Assembly (NCBI GenBank): GCA_902495265.1
Contig: CABUWR010000020.1
Location: 1-12,294, forward strand
Reading direction: 5' to 3'
DNA: 12,294 nt
From: an uncultured Collinsella sp.
GTDB taxonomy: Bacteria; Actinomycetota; Coriobacteriia; Coriobacteriales; Coriobacteriaceae
Shown: piece after piece, positions 1 through 8,972 of the stretch
How positions within the stretch are numbered: position 1 is the first letter of the stretch
Layout: every line of letters starts with the position of its first letter
Translations under genes and position numbers: made by a program
The notes under the pieces: generated by a model
Told to the model about the DNA's origin: nothing
What the model saw: the letters and a program-made list of their open reading frames with translations, nothing else
Databases searched by the model: none

Positions 1-1
1 G

Positions 2-217
2 GGCGGGCAGCGCCGTCGCGTCGAGATTGCCCGAGCCCTGCTGTGTCCGGGCGGCGCAGTGATTCTGGACGAGCCCTTTACCGGTCTAGATACCGCTGCG
101 CGCGACGCATGCGCCGAGGCCGTGCTCGACTTGCTCGACGGCCGTATGCTGTTGCTTGCCACGCACGATTCCGCTGACGCTCGGGCCCTCAATATCTCGG
201 ACATCATTACGCTCTAA
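2..217 (+). CDS. ABC transporter ATP-binding protein, C-terminal part (5' end outside window)
   Basis: The 71 visible residues are the end of an ABC ATPase, the cytoplasmic subunit that drives a membrane transporter by ATP hydrolysis. Seen directly: GGQRRRVEIARALL (signature loop and following helix), VILDEP (Walker B with catalytic Glu), GLD (D-loop) and LLATHD (H-loop His), in the right order and spacing. Only about 17 residues follow the H-loop, so this is a compact ATPase without a C-terminal regulatory domain, as in short importers of the ThiQ or NitT/TauT kind. The substrate cannot be told because the N-terminus and the permease genes lie outside the window. The frame is open at the left edge and ends in TAA. 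No hairpin terminator is obvious after it. Confidence 0.9.
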   Translation, partial: GGQRRRVEIARALLCPGGAVILDEPFTGLDTAARDACAEAVLDLLDGRMLLLATHDSADARALNISDIITL

Positions 218-268
218 ATACTTACTCAGCAACAAAATGATCCGTTTTTCTCCGTTCCCATGGGGTCT

Positions 269-319
269 GGTATGGTATTCTATCTGCTGGGTAATACTTA
301 GGAATACCAAGTAATACCA
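269..319. promoter_or_regulatory. AT-rich repeat cluster, candidate operator/promoter of the antitoxin gene
   Basis: The segment carries several copies of a short motif in both orientations: GGTAT, TGGTATTC (273-280), GGTAATAC (290-297), GAATACCA (302-309) and GTAATACC (311-318). TGGTATTC and GAATACCA form a perfect 8-bp inverted repeat. The cluster lies about 115 bases upstream of a ribbon-helix-helix antitoxin gene, and such proteins usually repress their own promoter by binding short repeats. The operator role is inferred; no convincing -35/-10 pair could be fixed here. Confidence 0.35.
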
Positions 320-432
320 ACGCCGTAGAAACAAACTCCAGATGCGGGCCAATCGGGTTGCCTTCACAGCCCGTCGCCCAGCCGCGTGGCCCGCATCTAT
401 CCGCACCACCGTCGTTTCAAAAAGGAAGCGCC

Positions 433-636
433 ATGGCAGAACACATGACCCCGGTTGTCGCGAAGGTCTTGCCCGAGGAAAAGGCGGCCTTCGCGGCGGC
501 AACCCAGCTCGTAGGCACCACGCCGTCCAACGCCATCCGCATGTTCATCGCCGCGTTCAATCGCTGCGGCACCTTTCCGTTCGACATTTCGCCCAGCGGG
601 GCCTTTGGCGCTGCGCCCGATTCTCATCAACAATGA
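433..636 (+). CDS. RelB/DinJ-family antitoxin-like protein, orphan
   Basis: A 67-residue protein with the pattern of DinJ/RelB antitoxins: an N-terminal strand (TPVVAKVLPEEKAAF), a helix-turn-helix-like stretch with TTPSNAIRMFIAAF, and a PFDI ending typical of DinJ (TLPFDLR-like). In the family, the N-terminal ribbon-helix-helix domain binds DNA and the tail neutralises a YafQ/RelE mRNA-cleaving toxin. The start at 433 is chosen because AAGGA lies 6 to 8 bases upstream; a longer reading back to 358 has no such site. No RelE/YafQ-sized toxin frame lies on either side: upstream is an ABC ATPase and downstream a CPBP protease. The tail after PFDIS is short (about 15 residues). It may be a solitary antitoxin, a remnant of a pair, or a regulator of something else. 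Confidence 0.75.
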   Translation: MAEHMTPVVAKVLPEEKAAFAAATQLVGTTPSNAIRMFIAAFNRCGTFPFDISPSGAFGAAPDSHQQ

Positions 637-644
637 CTGTCCCA

Positions 645-712
645 AACTGCCGGCACTTAGGGACGTTCCTTTTCTGCCGGCAGTTAAGGAACGTCCCTAA
701 GTGCCGGGTTTT
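645..712. repeat. Long palindromic element (REP-like) with two competing hairpins
   Basis: Bases 650-671 and 686-707 are perfect reverse complements (22 bp) around a 14-base loop; each arm contains GGGACGTTCC or its complement. Bases 644-647 and 709-712 (AAAC/GTTT) extend the stem past a small internal loop. The loop contains CTGCCGGCAG, and bases 675-685 (TGCCGGCAGTT) are also a perfect complement of 645-655 (AACTGCCGGCA). That 11-bp hairpin shares 650-655 with the long stem, so the two folds exclude each other. The element starts 8 bases after the antitoxin stop and ends 1 base before the Shine-Dalgarno of the CPBP gene. It may be a dispersed REP/MITE-like repeat, an attenuator, or both. 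Confidence 0.8.
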
Positions 713-724
713 GAGGAGGTTGGT

Positions 725-1639
725 ATGCTCAATGCGATGATTTGGGCGCTTGCCTGTTTTGGTGTTGTTGCTGCCGATATTGCCCTGAGCATGGTTCTGT
801 TTTCAGTTCTCGATGCCGTGTCGGTGCTGACGGGCTATCCGATCGACAATCTCGATATCCAATGGTTCCAGGCTGCCGCTCAGACGGCGTCATTTTTGAT
901 GGCGCTGCTGTGGTGGCGTTATCTGTGGCCCCGCTCCTTCATGGCGCGCCGGCAAGGCGAACGCCCACTCGGCGGGGGAGCAGGCGCGGCATGGAAGCGC
1001 ATTGTCTGCATTGTTGTGATCGGCCTATCCATGCAGGTGGTCATTAGCTACCTATGCGACGGCGTACTGTCGCTGCTGCCCGAGGTCACGGCAGACTATA
1101 GCGAGCTCGTCGAGGAGACGGGCATGGGCGATACCAGACTTCTTGCGGTCTTGACCACAGTGCTCGGCGCTCCGTTTTGCGAAGAGCTCTTGGTGCGCGG
1201 CATCATCTTTGAGTTCTCGCTGCGTGCGTTTAATCCACAGTGCCGTTCGCTCTGGAAGCGCCGGCGCCGCGCGAACGCGCAGGACGGCGCCATAGTGCCC
1301 TGGGCGGCCCCGAGTACCTGGGGCGTCGCCGCGGCAATCGTGCTGCAGGCGGCGGTCTTCGGCTTTATGCACATGAACTGGGTGCAGGGCTGCTACGCGG
1401 GCGCTGCCGGCCTCATTTTTGGTTGGGTACTCGTGACCACCGGAAAGCTTCGCTACACGATTCTGCTGCACTTTGCGTTTAATGCCGGGTCGTATCTCAT
1501 GGGGCTGCTGTGGTTTGTGAGCACACCGCTCGACGTTGTGGTCACGGTTGGCATCGCCGGCTTTGTGCTGGTAGAGGCGATGCGCTCGCTGCTTCGATTG
1601 CGCATTCCCGTGTCGCGCGAAGCTGATCGGTCTGAGTAA
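725..1639 (+). CDS. CPBP (CAAX protease/Abi) family intramembrane metalloprotease
   Basis: A 304-residue polytopic membrane protein with the three CPBP motifs in order: FCEELLVRG (Glu153, Glu154, Arg158), FGFMH (Phe212 to His216) and HFAFN (His249, Asn253). In the family these residues form the metal-dependent active site of Rce1-like proteases within the membrane. Bacterial members process peptides, act in bacteriocin self-immunity, or have unknown substrates. Hydrophobic segments are seen near residues 5-35, 50-68, 92-118, 200-215, 225-240, 245-265 and 270-295. A basic stretch (KRRRRA, 178-183) lies in a loop. The ATG at 725 is chosen because AGGAGG sits 5 bases upstream; a GTG at 701 lies inside the palindrome and has no such site. 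It is convergent with the AraC gene, only 13 bases apart. The substrate is unknown. Confidence 0.9.
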   Translation: MLNAMIWALACFGVVAADIALSMVLFSVLDAVSVLTGYPIDNLDIQWFQAAAQTASFLMALLWWRYLWPRSFMARRQGERPLGGGAGAAWKRIVCIVVIGLSMQVVISYLCDGVLSLLPEVTADYSELVEETGMGDTRLLAVLTTVLGAPFCEELLVRGIIFEFSLRAFNPQCRSLWKRRRRANAQDGAIVPWAAPSTWGVAAAIVLQAAVFGFMHMNWVQGCYAGAAGLIFGWVLVTTGKLRYTILLHFAFNAGSYLMGLLWFVSTPLDVVVTVGIAGFVLVEAMRSLLRLRIPVSREADRSE

Positions 1640-1652
1640 TAACGCCTTAATT

Positions 1653-2639
1653 TTACCGATGCGTCCTGAACGCACCTGGCGTTTCGCCGAATGCTTCTTT
1701 AAATTTTGAGTAAAAGAATGACATGTTGGAGATGCCGACTTTTCGGGCTACATACTGCACGCTGCGCTCGGTGTTATTGAGAAGATATGCCGCCTCTGTG
1801 AGCTGCTGGTTGAGCTTGATTTGCGAAAACGTTTTGCCGGTTTTTTGCTTGATCAAGCTGCTGAGATAGCTGGTGCTATAACCCGTATCGCTCGCAATGC
1901 TTTCGAGTGTGCAGTCGCCGTAGCTTCGCTCAATATGATTCAGAATCGACACGATGCGTTCGTCCGACATGATCGCCTGGTTATCAGTTGCGGAGCGTCG
2001 GTACAGTCCTCGAATGAGAACAAGGAATAGGCTGACGGCGAGGTGCCTCATGAGTTCATTGGAATAGGCATCTTTAAAGTGATATTCGATAAAGAGCATC
2101 TCGATGAGGCGTTGCGCATGTCGGGCGTATTCCTCTGGAAGAATGAGATATTTTCGGGCCTCGCGGTTTTTGGACACAAAATCAAATAGAAGATTCGTTA
2201 ATGGTGACGCGCCGGGTAGCTGGCTCAGGAACAACGAATCGAACATTTCTTTTTTGAAGACGATCGAAATGACGATATCATGCTCGCCCTTAACGTATGG
2301 AACGCTTCTGACTACGCCGGTGTTGCAAATGAGCACGTCGCCCTTTTTAAGGAGTAGTCGCCGTCCGTTGACGATAAACGTGCAGACGCCGTCGTACACG
2401 TAGTTAAGCTCCATATCCCGATTGATATGAGGAGGAATATCGGTAAAGCGCGACTCCTTGATAAGGCCCACGGGGTTTTCGTCGAGAGTTTCTTTCCAAT
2501 CAAACAGATAGACCTCTTCGCCGTTAATGGTTGTGGTTTCCACCCTGTTATATCGCGGGCTGAGCTCTCCCGGATGTGTGCGATGCCACTCTTCGGTCTC
2601 GGTATGCGTATAGAGCAGCTGTTTGAGATTCGAATCCAT
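1653..2639 (-). CDS. AraC-family transcriptional regulator with cupin sensor domain
   Basis: A 328-residue regulator. Residues about 60-150 look like the AraC-type cupin that binds a small ligand (PPHINRDMELNYVYDG, LLLKKGDVLICN). Residues about 224-328 are a full AraC DNA-binding domain with two helix-turn-helix units: TLESIASDTGYSTSYLSSLI and SVQYVARKVGISNMSFFYSK, then FGETPGAFR near the end. It is divergent from the GH1/PTS genes across 153 bases, which suggests it controls them; the likely ligand is a beta-glucoside or its phosphate (inference). The ATG at 2639 is preceded on this strand by GGAG with 6-7 base spacing. It has its own well-formed promoter. Beta-glucoside PTS operons elsewhere often use a BglG/LicT antiterminator, so AraC control is an alternative arrangement. 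Confidence 0.92.
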   Translation of the reverse strand: MDSNLKQLLYTHTETEEWHRTHPGELSPRYNRVETTTINGEEVYLFDWKETLDENPVGLIKESRFTDIPPHINRDMELNYVYDGVCTFIVNGRRLLLKKGDVLICNTGVVRSVPYVKGEHDIVISIVFKKEMFDSLFLSQLPGASPLTNLLFDFVSKNREARKYLILPEEYARHAQRLIEMLFIEYHFKDAYSNELMRHLAVSLFLVLIRGLYRRSATDNQAIMSDERIVSILNHIERSYGDCTLESIASDTGYSTSYLSSLIKQKTGKTFSQIKLNQQLTEAAYLLNNTERSVQYVARKVGISNMSFFYSKFKEAFGETPGAFRTHR

Positions 2640-2678
2640 GGGGTGCTCCAGGGGTGAACGGTAGAATCGATGCCTTAA

Positions 2679-4271
<1,593 letters not shown>

Positions 4272-4282
4272 GAGTGATTGTT

Positions 4283-5653
4283 GTGGCAGACAAGAAGGAA
4301 CTGGCCGCTCGTGTCCTCGAGCTCGTGGGCGGCGCCGATAACGTTGTTATGGCAACGCACTGCATTACAAGGCTCAGATTCAACCTGAAGGACGATAGCA
4401 AGGCAGATCTGGAGGCCCTTAAGACGCTTGACGGCGCCTTGGGCGCGCAGGTTAAAGACGGGCAGTGGCAGGTTATCATCGGCGCCAGCGTGGGGTCGGT
4501 ATATGACGAATTGGAGCCCATGCTAGGTGACAGGATGGGTGGCGAGGTCTCCGCCGACGCCGAGCAGCCTGAGCTCCAAAAAGGTTCGGCTCGCGTATTC
4601 GATATCATCACCGGCATCTTCTCCGCTATCATTCCCGCACTGGTGGCGGGAGGCATCGTAAAGGGCATCCTGGCTGCTATCGCGGCTTTTGGAATCGACA
4701 CGGGTGCCGGCGACTTTGCGATATTCAATATGATTTCGGATATCCCGTTCTACTTCTTGCCGTTTTTGCTGGCAATGTCTACAGCTGATAAGTTCCGAGT
4801 CAACCGTTCGCTTGCGCTTTGTGTTGCCGGATCGCTGATGTACCCGACCATTGTCAACGCTGTCGGTACGGGCGAGACGCCTCTTGCGCTGTTCGGTTTT
4901 GCGGTGCCGATTTTTAGCTACGCCGATTCCGTGTTCCCGGTTATCTTTGGCGTCATTGGCTTGTCTTTTGTATATCGCGCAATCGACAAAGTCGTGCCGG
5001 ATCTTTTTAAGCTCGTTGTCGTTCCGGCGCTCTCCCTTGCTATCGTGATTCCCGTCAACCTGTTTGTGCTCGCTCCGATTGGTGCCTGGTGCGGTCTTGG
5101 TCTTGCCAACGGTATCGTTTGGCTATTCTCGACGTTAGGCCCCGTTGCCGGTTTTCTGCTGGGCTTCTTTATGCCGCTTATCGTGCTCTTCGGCATGCAT
5201 CAGTCAACGAGCCCTATCCAGATTTCCAATATCGCAACGCTTGGGTATGACTATCTGCTCCCGATCTCTTTCTGCCATAACCTCGCCGAAAGCGGTGCGT
5301 CTTTTGGTGCAGCCCTGCGCATGACCGACGAAAAGCTCAAGTCCGCTGCAATGACGTGCGCCTTCTCAGCATTTATGGGAATTTCCGAGCCCGCCTTGTT
5401 TACCGTTCAGGTTCCTAACAGGACTCCGCTTATCGCTGCGATGATCGCGGATGGCATTGGCGGTGCGCTTACCGTTGTTCTCGGCGCAAAGTGCTTCGGC
5501 TTTGTTATGCCCGGCATTACCTCGTTGCCCGTTTATGCCGATCCAAGCGGCAATCCCATGAACCTGATCATGATTGTCGTCTGCATCGCTTTGACTTGGG
5601 TTATCTCTGCGGCGCTCTCGTTTGCGCTCTATGGTCGTTTCGACAAAAAGTAA
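4283..5653 (+). CDS. PTS transporter EIIBC, beta-glucoside (glucose superfamily) type, no EIIA domain
   Basis: A 456-residue membrane permease of the phosphotransferase system. Residues 1-85 are EIIB with the phosphorylation motif HCITRLRF (Cys27) and WQVIIGASVGSVY. Residues about 105-450 are EIIC, with many hydrophobic helices, GIFSAIIPALVAGGIVKGIL, GMHQSTSPI and the conserved FMGISEPALFTVQV. In this family EIIB passes phosphate to the sugar as EIIC brings it through the membrane. The protein stops at YGRFDKK, right after EIIC, so the roughly 160-residue EIIA module found in BglF-like proteins is absent and EIIA must act in trans. The GTG at 4283 is preferred because AGGAG lies 8 bases upstream; a GTG at 4274 overlaps that site. 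It is cotranscribed with the GH1 gene, which points to a beta-glucoside. Exact sugar unknown. Confidence 0.92.
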   Translation: MADKKELAARVLELVGGADNVVMATHCITRLRFNLKDDSKADLEALKTLDGALGAQVKDGQWQVIIGASVGSVYDELEPMLGDRMGGEVSADAEQPELQKGSARVFDIITGIFSAIIPALVAGGIVKGILAAIAAFGIDTGAGDFAIFNMISDIPFYFLPFLLAMSTADKFRVNRSLALCVAGSLMYPTIVNAVGTGETPLALFGFAVPIFSYADSVFPVIFGVIGLSFVYRAIDKVVPDLFKLVVVPALSLAIVIPVNLFVLAPIGAWCGLGLANGIVWLFSTLGPVAGFLLGFFMPLIVLFGMHQSTSPIQISNIATLGYDYLLPISFCHNLAESGASFGAALRMTDEKLKSAAMTCAFSAFMGISEPALFTVQVPNRTPLIAAMIADGIGGALTVVLGAKCFGFVMPGITSLPVYADPSGNPMNLIMIVVCIALTWVISAALSFALYGRFDKK

Positions 5654-5682
5654 CGACGTTTTGAGATAGACAATATTAATCG

Positions 5683-5729
5683 GCCGCTCGCCGGGGAATC
5701 GTTCTGCGACGCCCCGGCGAGCGGCATTT
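5683..5729 (+). terminator. Rho-independent-type terminator of the GH1/PTS operon
   Basis: A perfect 14-bp GC-rich stem, GCCGCTCGCCGGGG (5683-5696) with its complement at 5712-5725, around a 15-base loop. It is followed by ATTTTATT. It begins 29 bases after the PTS stop. The T run is short, but the stem is strong. It also lies 55 bases beyond the end of the convergent ygiQ gene and could help end that transcript. Confidence 0.8.
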
Positions 5730-5779
5730 TATTGGTGGGGCGTGTCGTGTCGCCAACGGCGGCATGCCGCCTCGCCGCG

Positions 5780-7921
5780 CTAGTTGCGACGCCCGCCTCC
5801 GTTGGCGCCCTGCCGTCCCTGGGCCGCGCGATTGCGACCGGCGGTGTTCTGCGCACGCGACATGCCGCCGTGGCCCTTGCTGCCCTTGGGCCCCTTGCCG
5901 GCGGCGCCACCGTGGGTCTTGCCGCCCTTCTTGCCAGCGCCGTGTCCGCCGCCAGCAGACGTCTCGCCCGGGCGCGGGGGCACGGGACGAATCAGGCAAT
6001 GCTTGGTGTAGCCGATCAGATCGCGGCGGCCGGCCTTTTCCAGCGCCTCGCGCACCAGCTTGTAGTTCTCGGGCTTGCGATACTGGATGAGCGCGCGTTG
6101 CATGGCCTTCTCGTGCGGGTCACGCGCTACGTAGATCGGCTGCATGGTGCGCGGATCCACGCCTGTGTAGTACATGCACGTTGACATGGTGGACGGGGTG
6201 GGGTAGAAGTCCTGCACCTGCTCGGGCATGTAGCCCATGTCGCGCACGGCCTCGGCAAGGTCCACAGCTTCCTTCATCGTTGAACCGGGGTGGCTCGAGA
6301 TCAGGTATGGCACCACATACTGCTTGAGTCCGTATTCGCGGTTCAGGCGTTCAAATTTACGGCAGAACGCGTCGTAGACGGCGCGGCTTGGCTTGCCCAT
6401 CACGGACAACACCGCGTCGCTCACGTGCTCGGGCGCTACGCGCAGCTGGCCCGAGACATGGTGCTCCAGCAGCTCGCGCAAAAATTCGTCCGAGGCGTCG
6501 GCCATGGTGTAGTCAAAACGGATGCCGCTGCGCACGAAGACCTTCTTGACGCCCGGCAGCTGGCGCAGGTCGCGCAACAGCTGTGTATAGCCGCTCTCGT
6601 CGACCACCATGTTCTTGCACACACTCGGCCACAGGCAGCGCTTGTTTTTGCACACGCCGTGCTTGAGCTGCTTGTCGCAGGCAGGACGGCTAAAGTTGGC
6701 CGTCGGCCCTCCCACGTCGTTGATGTAGCCCTTAAACTCGGGATCGCGCGTGAGCAGCTCGGCCTCGCGCATGATCGAGTCGTGGCTGCGCATCTGTAGC
6801 ACGCGACCCTGGTGGAAGGTGAGGGCGCAAAACGAGCACTCGCCAAAACAACCGCGGTTGGAGCTAATGGAAAACTTGATCTCGGCAAAGGCCGGTACGC
6901 CGCCCGCCGCGTCGTAATCGGGATGCCAGTCGCGTGCGTAGGGGAGTTCGGCCACCTCGTCCATCTCATCGGTAGTGAGCGTCGCCGACGGCGGGTTTTG
7001 CACCACATAGACGCTGTTGGGGTAGGGCTCTACCAGGCGATGCCCGGTGATGGGGTCCATGTTTTGCTGCTGCACGTTAAAGCTGCGCGCGTAGTTGAGC
7101 TTGTCGGCGGCAAGGTCGTCCCAGCTGGGCAGCAGGTCGTAGTCGTAGACCTCGTCGAGCGAGCCTGTGCGGTAGACGGTGCCGTTGATATAGGTGATCT
7201 GATCGACGGGCAGTCCCGCGTCGAGCGCGTCGGCGATCTCGACGATCGCGTGCTCGCCCATGCCGTAGATGAGGATGTCGGCGCCCGAGTCGAGCAGTAC
7301 CGAGCGCTTGAGCTTGTCCTGCCAGTAGTCGTAGTGAGCCAGGCGGCGCAGGCTTGCCTCGATGCCGCCGATGATGATGGGGGCGTCCTTGAACGTCTGA
7401 CGGATAAGGTTGCCGTAGACCGTGACGGCTCGGTTGGGACGGCGCCCCTCCTCGCCACCGGGCGTGTAGGCGTCGGTGTGGCGGCGGTGCTTGGTCACCG
7501 AATAGTGGTTGACCATGGAGTCCATGTTGCCGGCGCTGACGAGAAAGCCCAGGCGCGGCTCGCCGAGCACCGTGATGCTGGCGGGGTCGGTCCAGTCGGG
7601 CTGGCAGATAATGCCCACCTTGTAACCGTGTGCATCGAGTACGCGGCTGATGATGGCCATACCAAAGCTAGGGTGGTCCACGTAGGCGTCGCCGCAGATG
7701 TAGACAAAGTCGCACTGGTCCCAACCGCGCGCATCCATGTCGGCACGACTGACGGGGAGGAACTTATCGCGGCCCGGTCGCCAGGGGCGGGCGGGCGTCG
7801 CTTGGGAATGCTTGGTGCGGGCGACCGTGGCCTGCGCCTTACCGCTGCGCTTTTGCTGCTGGCCCTGTTTGCCCTGCTGACTGCGCTGGTTGTTCTGAGC
7901 GTGCTGAGGCTTTTTTGCCAC
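5780..7921 (-). CDS. ygiQ: YgiQ-family radical SAM protein
   Basis: A 713-residue protein of the YgiQ family. The core starts at FLPVSRADMDARGWDQ (54-69), followed by VYICGDAYVDHPSFG and GGIEASLRRLAHYDYW. The radical SAM motif is CFGECSFC (Cys358, Cys362, Cys365), which binds a 4Fe-4S cluster that cleaves S-adenosylmethionine. A cysteine-rich stretch, CDKQLKHGVCKNKRCLW, follows and may hold another metal site. The family's reaction is not established. The GTG start at 7921 is chosen because GGAGG lies 4 bases upstream; the open frame runs back to 8086 but without a better site. Both ends are odd: residues 1-53 are rich in Gln, Lys and Arg, and the last 62 are Gly/Lys/Arg/His-rich low complexity. 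These may bind nucleic acid or be disordered. It is divergent from the DUF1275 gene. Confidence 0.93.
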   Translation of the reverse strand: MAKKPQHAQNNQRSQQGKQGQQQKRSGKAQATVARTKHSQATPARPWRPGRDKFLPVSRADMDARGWDQCDFVYICGDAYVDHPSFGMAIISRVLDAHGYKVGIICQPDWTDPASITVLGEPRLGFLVSAGNMDSMVNHYSVTKHRRHTDAYTPGGEEGRRPNRAVTVYGNLIRQTFKDAPIIIGGIEASLRRLAHYDYWQDKLKRSVLLDSGADILIYGMGEHAIVEIADALDAGLPVDQITYINGTVYRTGSLDEVYDYDLLPSWDDLAADKLNYARSFNVQQQNMDPITGHRLVEPYPNSVYVVQNPPSATLTTDEMDEVAELPYARDWHPDYDAAGGVPAFAEIKFSISSNRGCFGECSFCALTFHQGRVLQMRSHDSIMREAELLTRDPEFKGYINDVGGPTANFSRPACDKQLKHGVCKNKRCLWPSVCKNMVVDESGYTQLLRDLRQLPGVKKVFVRSGIRFDYTMADASDEFLRELLEHHVSGQLRVAPEHVSDAVLSVMGKPSRAVYDAFCRKFERLNREYGLKQYVVPYLISSHPGSTMKEAVDLAEAVRDMGYMPEQVQDFYPTPSTMSTCMYYTGVDPRTMQPIYVARDPHEKAMQRALIQYRKPENYKLVREALEKAGRRDLIGYTKHCLIRPVPPRPGETSAGGGHGAGKKGGKTHGGAAGKGPKGSKGHGGMSRAQNTAGRNRAAQGRQGANGGGRRN

Positions 7922-7958
7922 GATTCCTCCTGGTGTTTGTATGCTGCACGTAATTGTA

Positions 7959-7993
7959 ACCAGTCTTTTTGGGACGGGGCTAAAAAGACTGGT
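7959..7993. repeat. 12-bp perfect palindrome between ygiQ and the DUF1275 gene
   Basis: ACCAGTCTTTTT (7959-7970) and AAAAAGACTGGT (7982-7993) are perfect reverse complements around an 11-base loop (GGGACGGGGCT). The element is 37 bases upstream of the ygiQ GTG. On the ygiQ strand it runs directly into TACAAT (7953-7958), a good -10 box, so it could be an operator covering the -35 region. The GGGACG word also occurs in the 645-712 palindrome, so a dispersed REP-like repeat is the other reading. No T run follows on either strand in the right place, so a terminator is unlikely. Confidence 0.7.
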
Positions 7994-8173
7994 GGAGTAC
8001 ATGGGCTGGCGGTCGGCGTGTCGATGCGAGTGCCGTTTGTTTCCAGACTGTGTATCCCCGTGTCGAAGGGGCCGTCTCGCGCGCACGCCATGTTGTCAAT
8101 GGGTTACAGTATGAACGGCGGCTATGTTTCCGCCAACGCACGAGAGAGTCGTCAACAAGGAGGATGCACGACG

Positions 8174-8893
8174 ATGCAGCGTGCCAAACAGATATCGGAG
8201 TCCATCGAGCTGGGCATCATCTTGGCGCTCGCCGGTGGCTTTATGGACGTTTATTCGTACATTGGGCGCGACCATGTTTTCGCCAACGCGCAGACGGGCA
8301 ACATCTTGCTGGTGGGCGTGAGCATCTCGGAGGGCAATTGGGCACTTGCGGGGCGCTACTTCTTCCCTGTGGTGTCGTTTGCTGTGGGCATTATGCTTGC
8401 CGACCTGGTACACGAACGGTTTGGCAGCGTGATTCACTGGCGCCAAGTGACGGTGTTCTTTGAAGCCGTCATCTTGCTGGGTGTGAGCTTTATCCCCGGT
8501 GGCGGTTACAACTTGCTCGCCAACTGCCTCACCTCGTTTGCCTGCGGCATGCAGGTTGAGAGCTTTCGCAAGATACATGGTCACGGCATCGCCACGACCA
8601 TGTGCATCGGTAACCTGCGCAATGCGCTGCAAAACGTGGACGACTACATCATCACCCACAAGCGCGGCTTTTTGGAAAACGGCGTGCTGTACTTTGGCGT
8701 GATCTTTACCTTTGTGTTTGGCGCCGCGCTGGGCAACTGGTGTATTGAGCGCATGGGCCTGCACGCCATCGTCGTGGCGAGCTTGCTGCTGTTTGTCGCG
8801 TTTGGCATTATGTTTATCGATCGCGAGCGCGATTTGCACAGGAAATGGGCCCGCATCATAGCTGACTGGCAGACCGCGAGTCTTAAGCGCTAA
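8174..8893 (+). CDS. DUF1275 (YoaK-like) family membrane protein
   Basis: A 239-residue membrane protein with the DUF1275 hallmarks: an N-terminal GGFMDVYSYI (21-30) followed by FANAQTGNILL (36-46), and a middle FACGMQVESFRK and TTMCIGNLRNAL. About six hydrophobic segments are seen (near 12-30, 60-80, 95-115, 118-132, 172-195, 200-218). The family's function is not known; a transport role has been suggested because of its fold. The ATG at 8174 is preceded by AAGGAGGA (8157-8164) with a 9-10 base spacing. An open frame reaches far upstream through the antisense of ygiQ, but that part is not coding. It is followed by a hairpin at 8905-8955. Confidence 0.88.
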   Translation: MQRAKQISESIELGIILALAGGFMDVYSYIGRDHVFANAQTGNILLVGVSISEGNWALAGRYFFPVVSFAVGIMLADLVHERFGSVIHWRQVTVFFEAVILLGVSFIPGGGYNLLANCLTSFACGMQVESFRKIHGHGIATTMCIGNLRNALQNVDDYIITHKRGFLENGVLYFGVIFTFVFGAALGNWCIERMGLHAIVVASLLLFVAFGIMFIDRERDLHRKWARIIADWQTASLKR

Positions 8894-8904
8894 GGTGCAT
8901 GTTT

Positions 8905-8967
8905 GTAACAACATTCAGGAGCCTGAAAAACTATCTAGCTCCTGAATGTTGCTACGAACTGCTTTTT
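8905..8967 (+). terminator. Hairpin terminator after the DUF1275 gene
   Basis: CAACATTCAGGAGC (8909-8922) pairs perfectly with 8938-8951 (14 bp) around a 15-base loop; GTA/TAC extends it past one mismatch (8905-8907 with 8953-8955). TTTTT occurs at 8963-8967, a few bases after the stem. It lies 12 bases beyond the DUF1275 stop and could also serve the convergent minus-strand gene ending at 8973. The gap between stem and T run makes the terminator role probable but not certain. Confidence 0.6.
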
Positions 8968-8972
8968 GCGAT

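Noticed and set aside
1641..1683. AACGCC/GGCGTT pairing as a terminator between the convergent CPBP and AraC genes
   Set aside because: The stem is weak, mostly inside the AraC coding end, and no T run follows on either strand.
5758..5771. 14-base perfect palindrome GGCGGCATGCCGCC after ygiQ
   Set aside because: Short GC-rich palindromes are common at this base composition; it has no loop or T run and adds nothing to the clear terminator at 5683-5729.
6812..8173. Long plus-strand open frame that runs through the antisense of ygiQ into the DUF1275 gene (693 residues in all)
   Set aside because: The part before 8174 is complementary to the ygiQ coding frame and has a Val/Gly/Ala-rich repetitive composition typical of GC-rich antisense frames. 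A strong Shine-Dalgarno site marks the true start at 8174.
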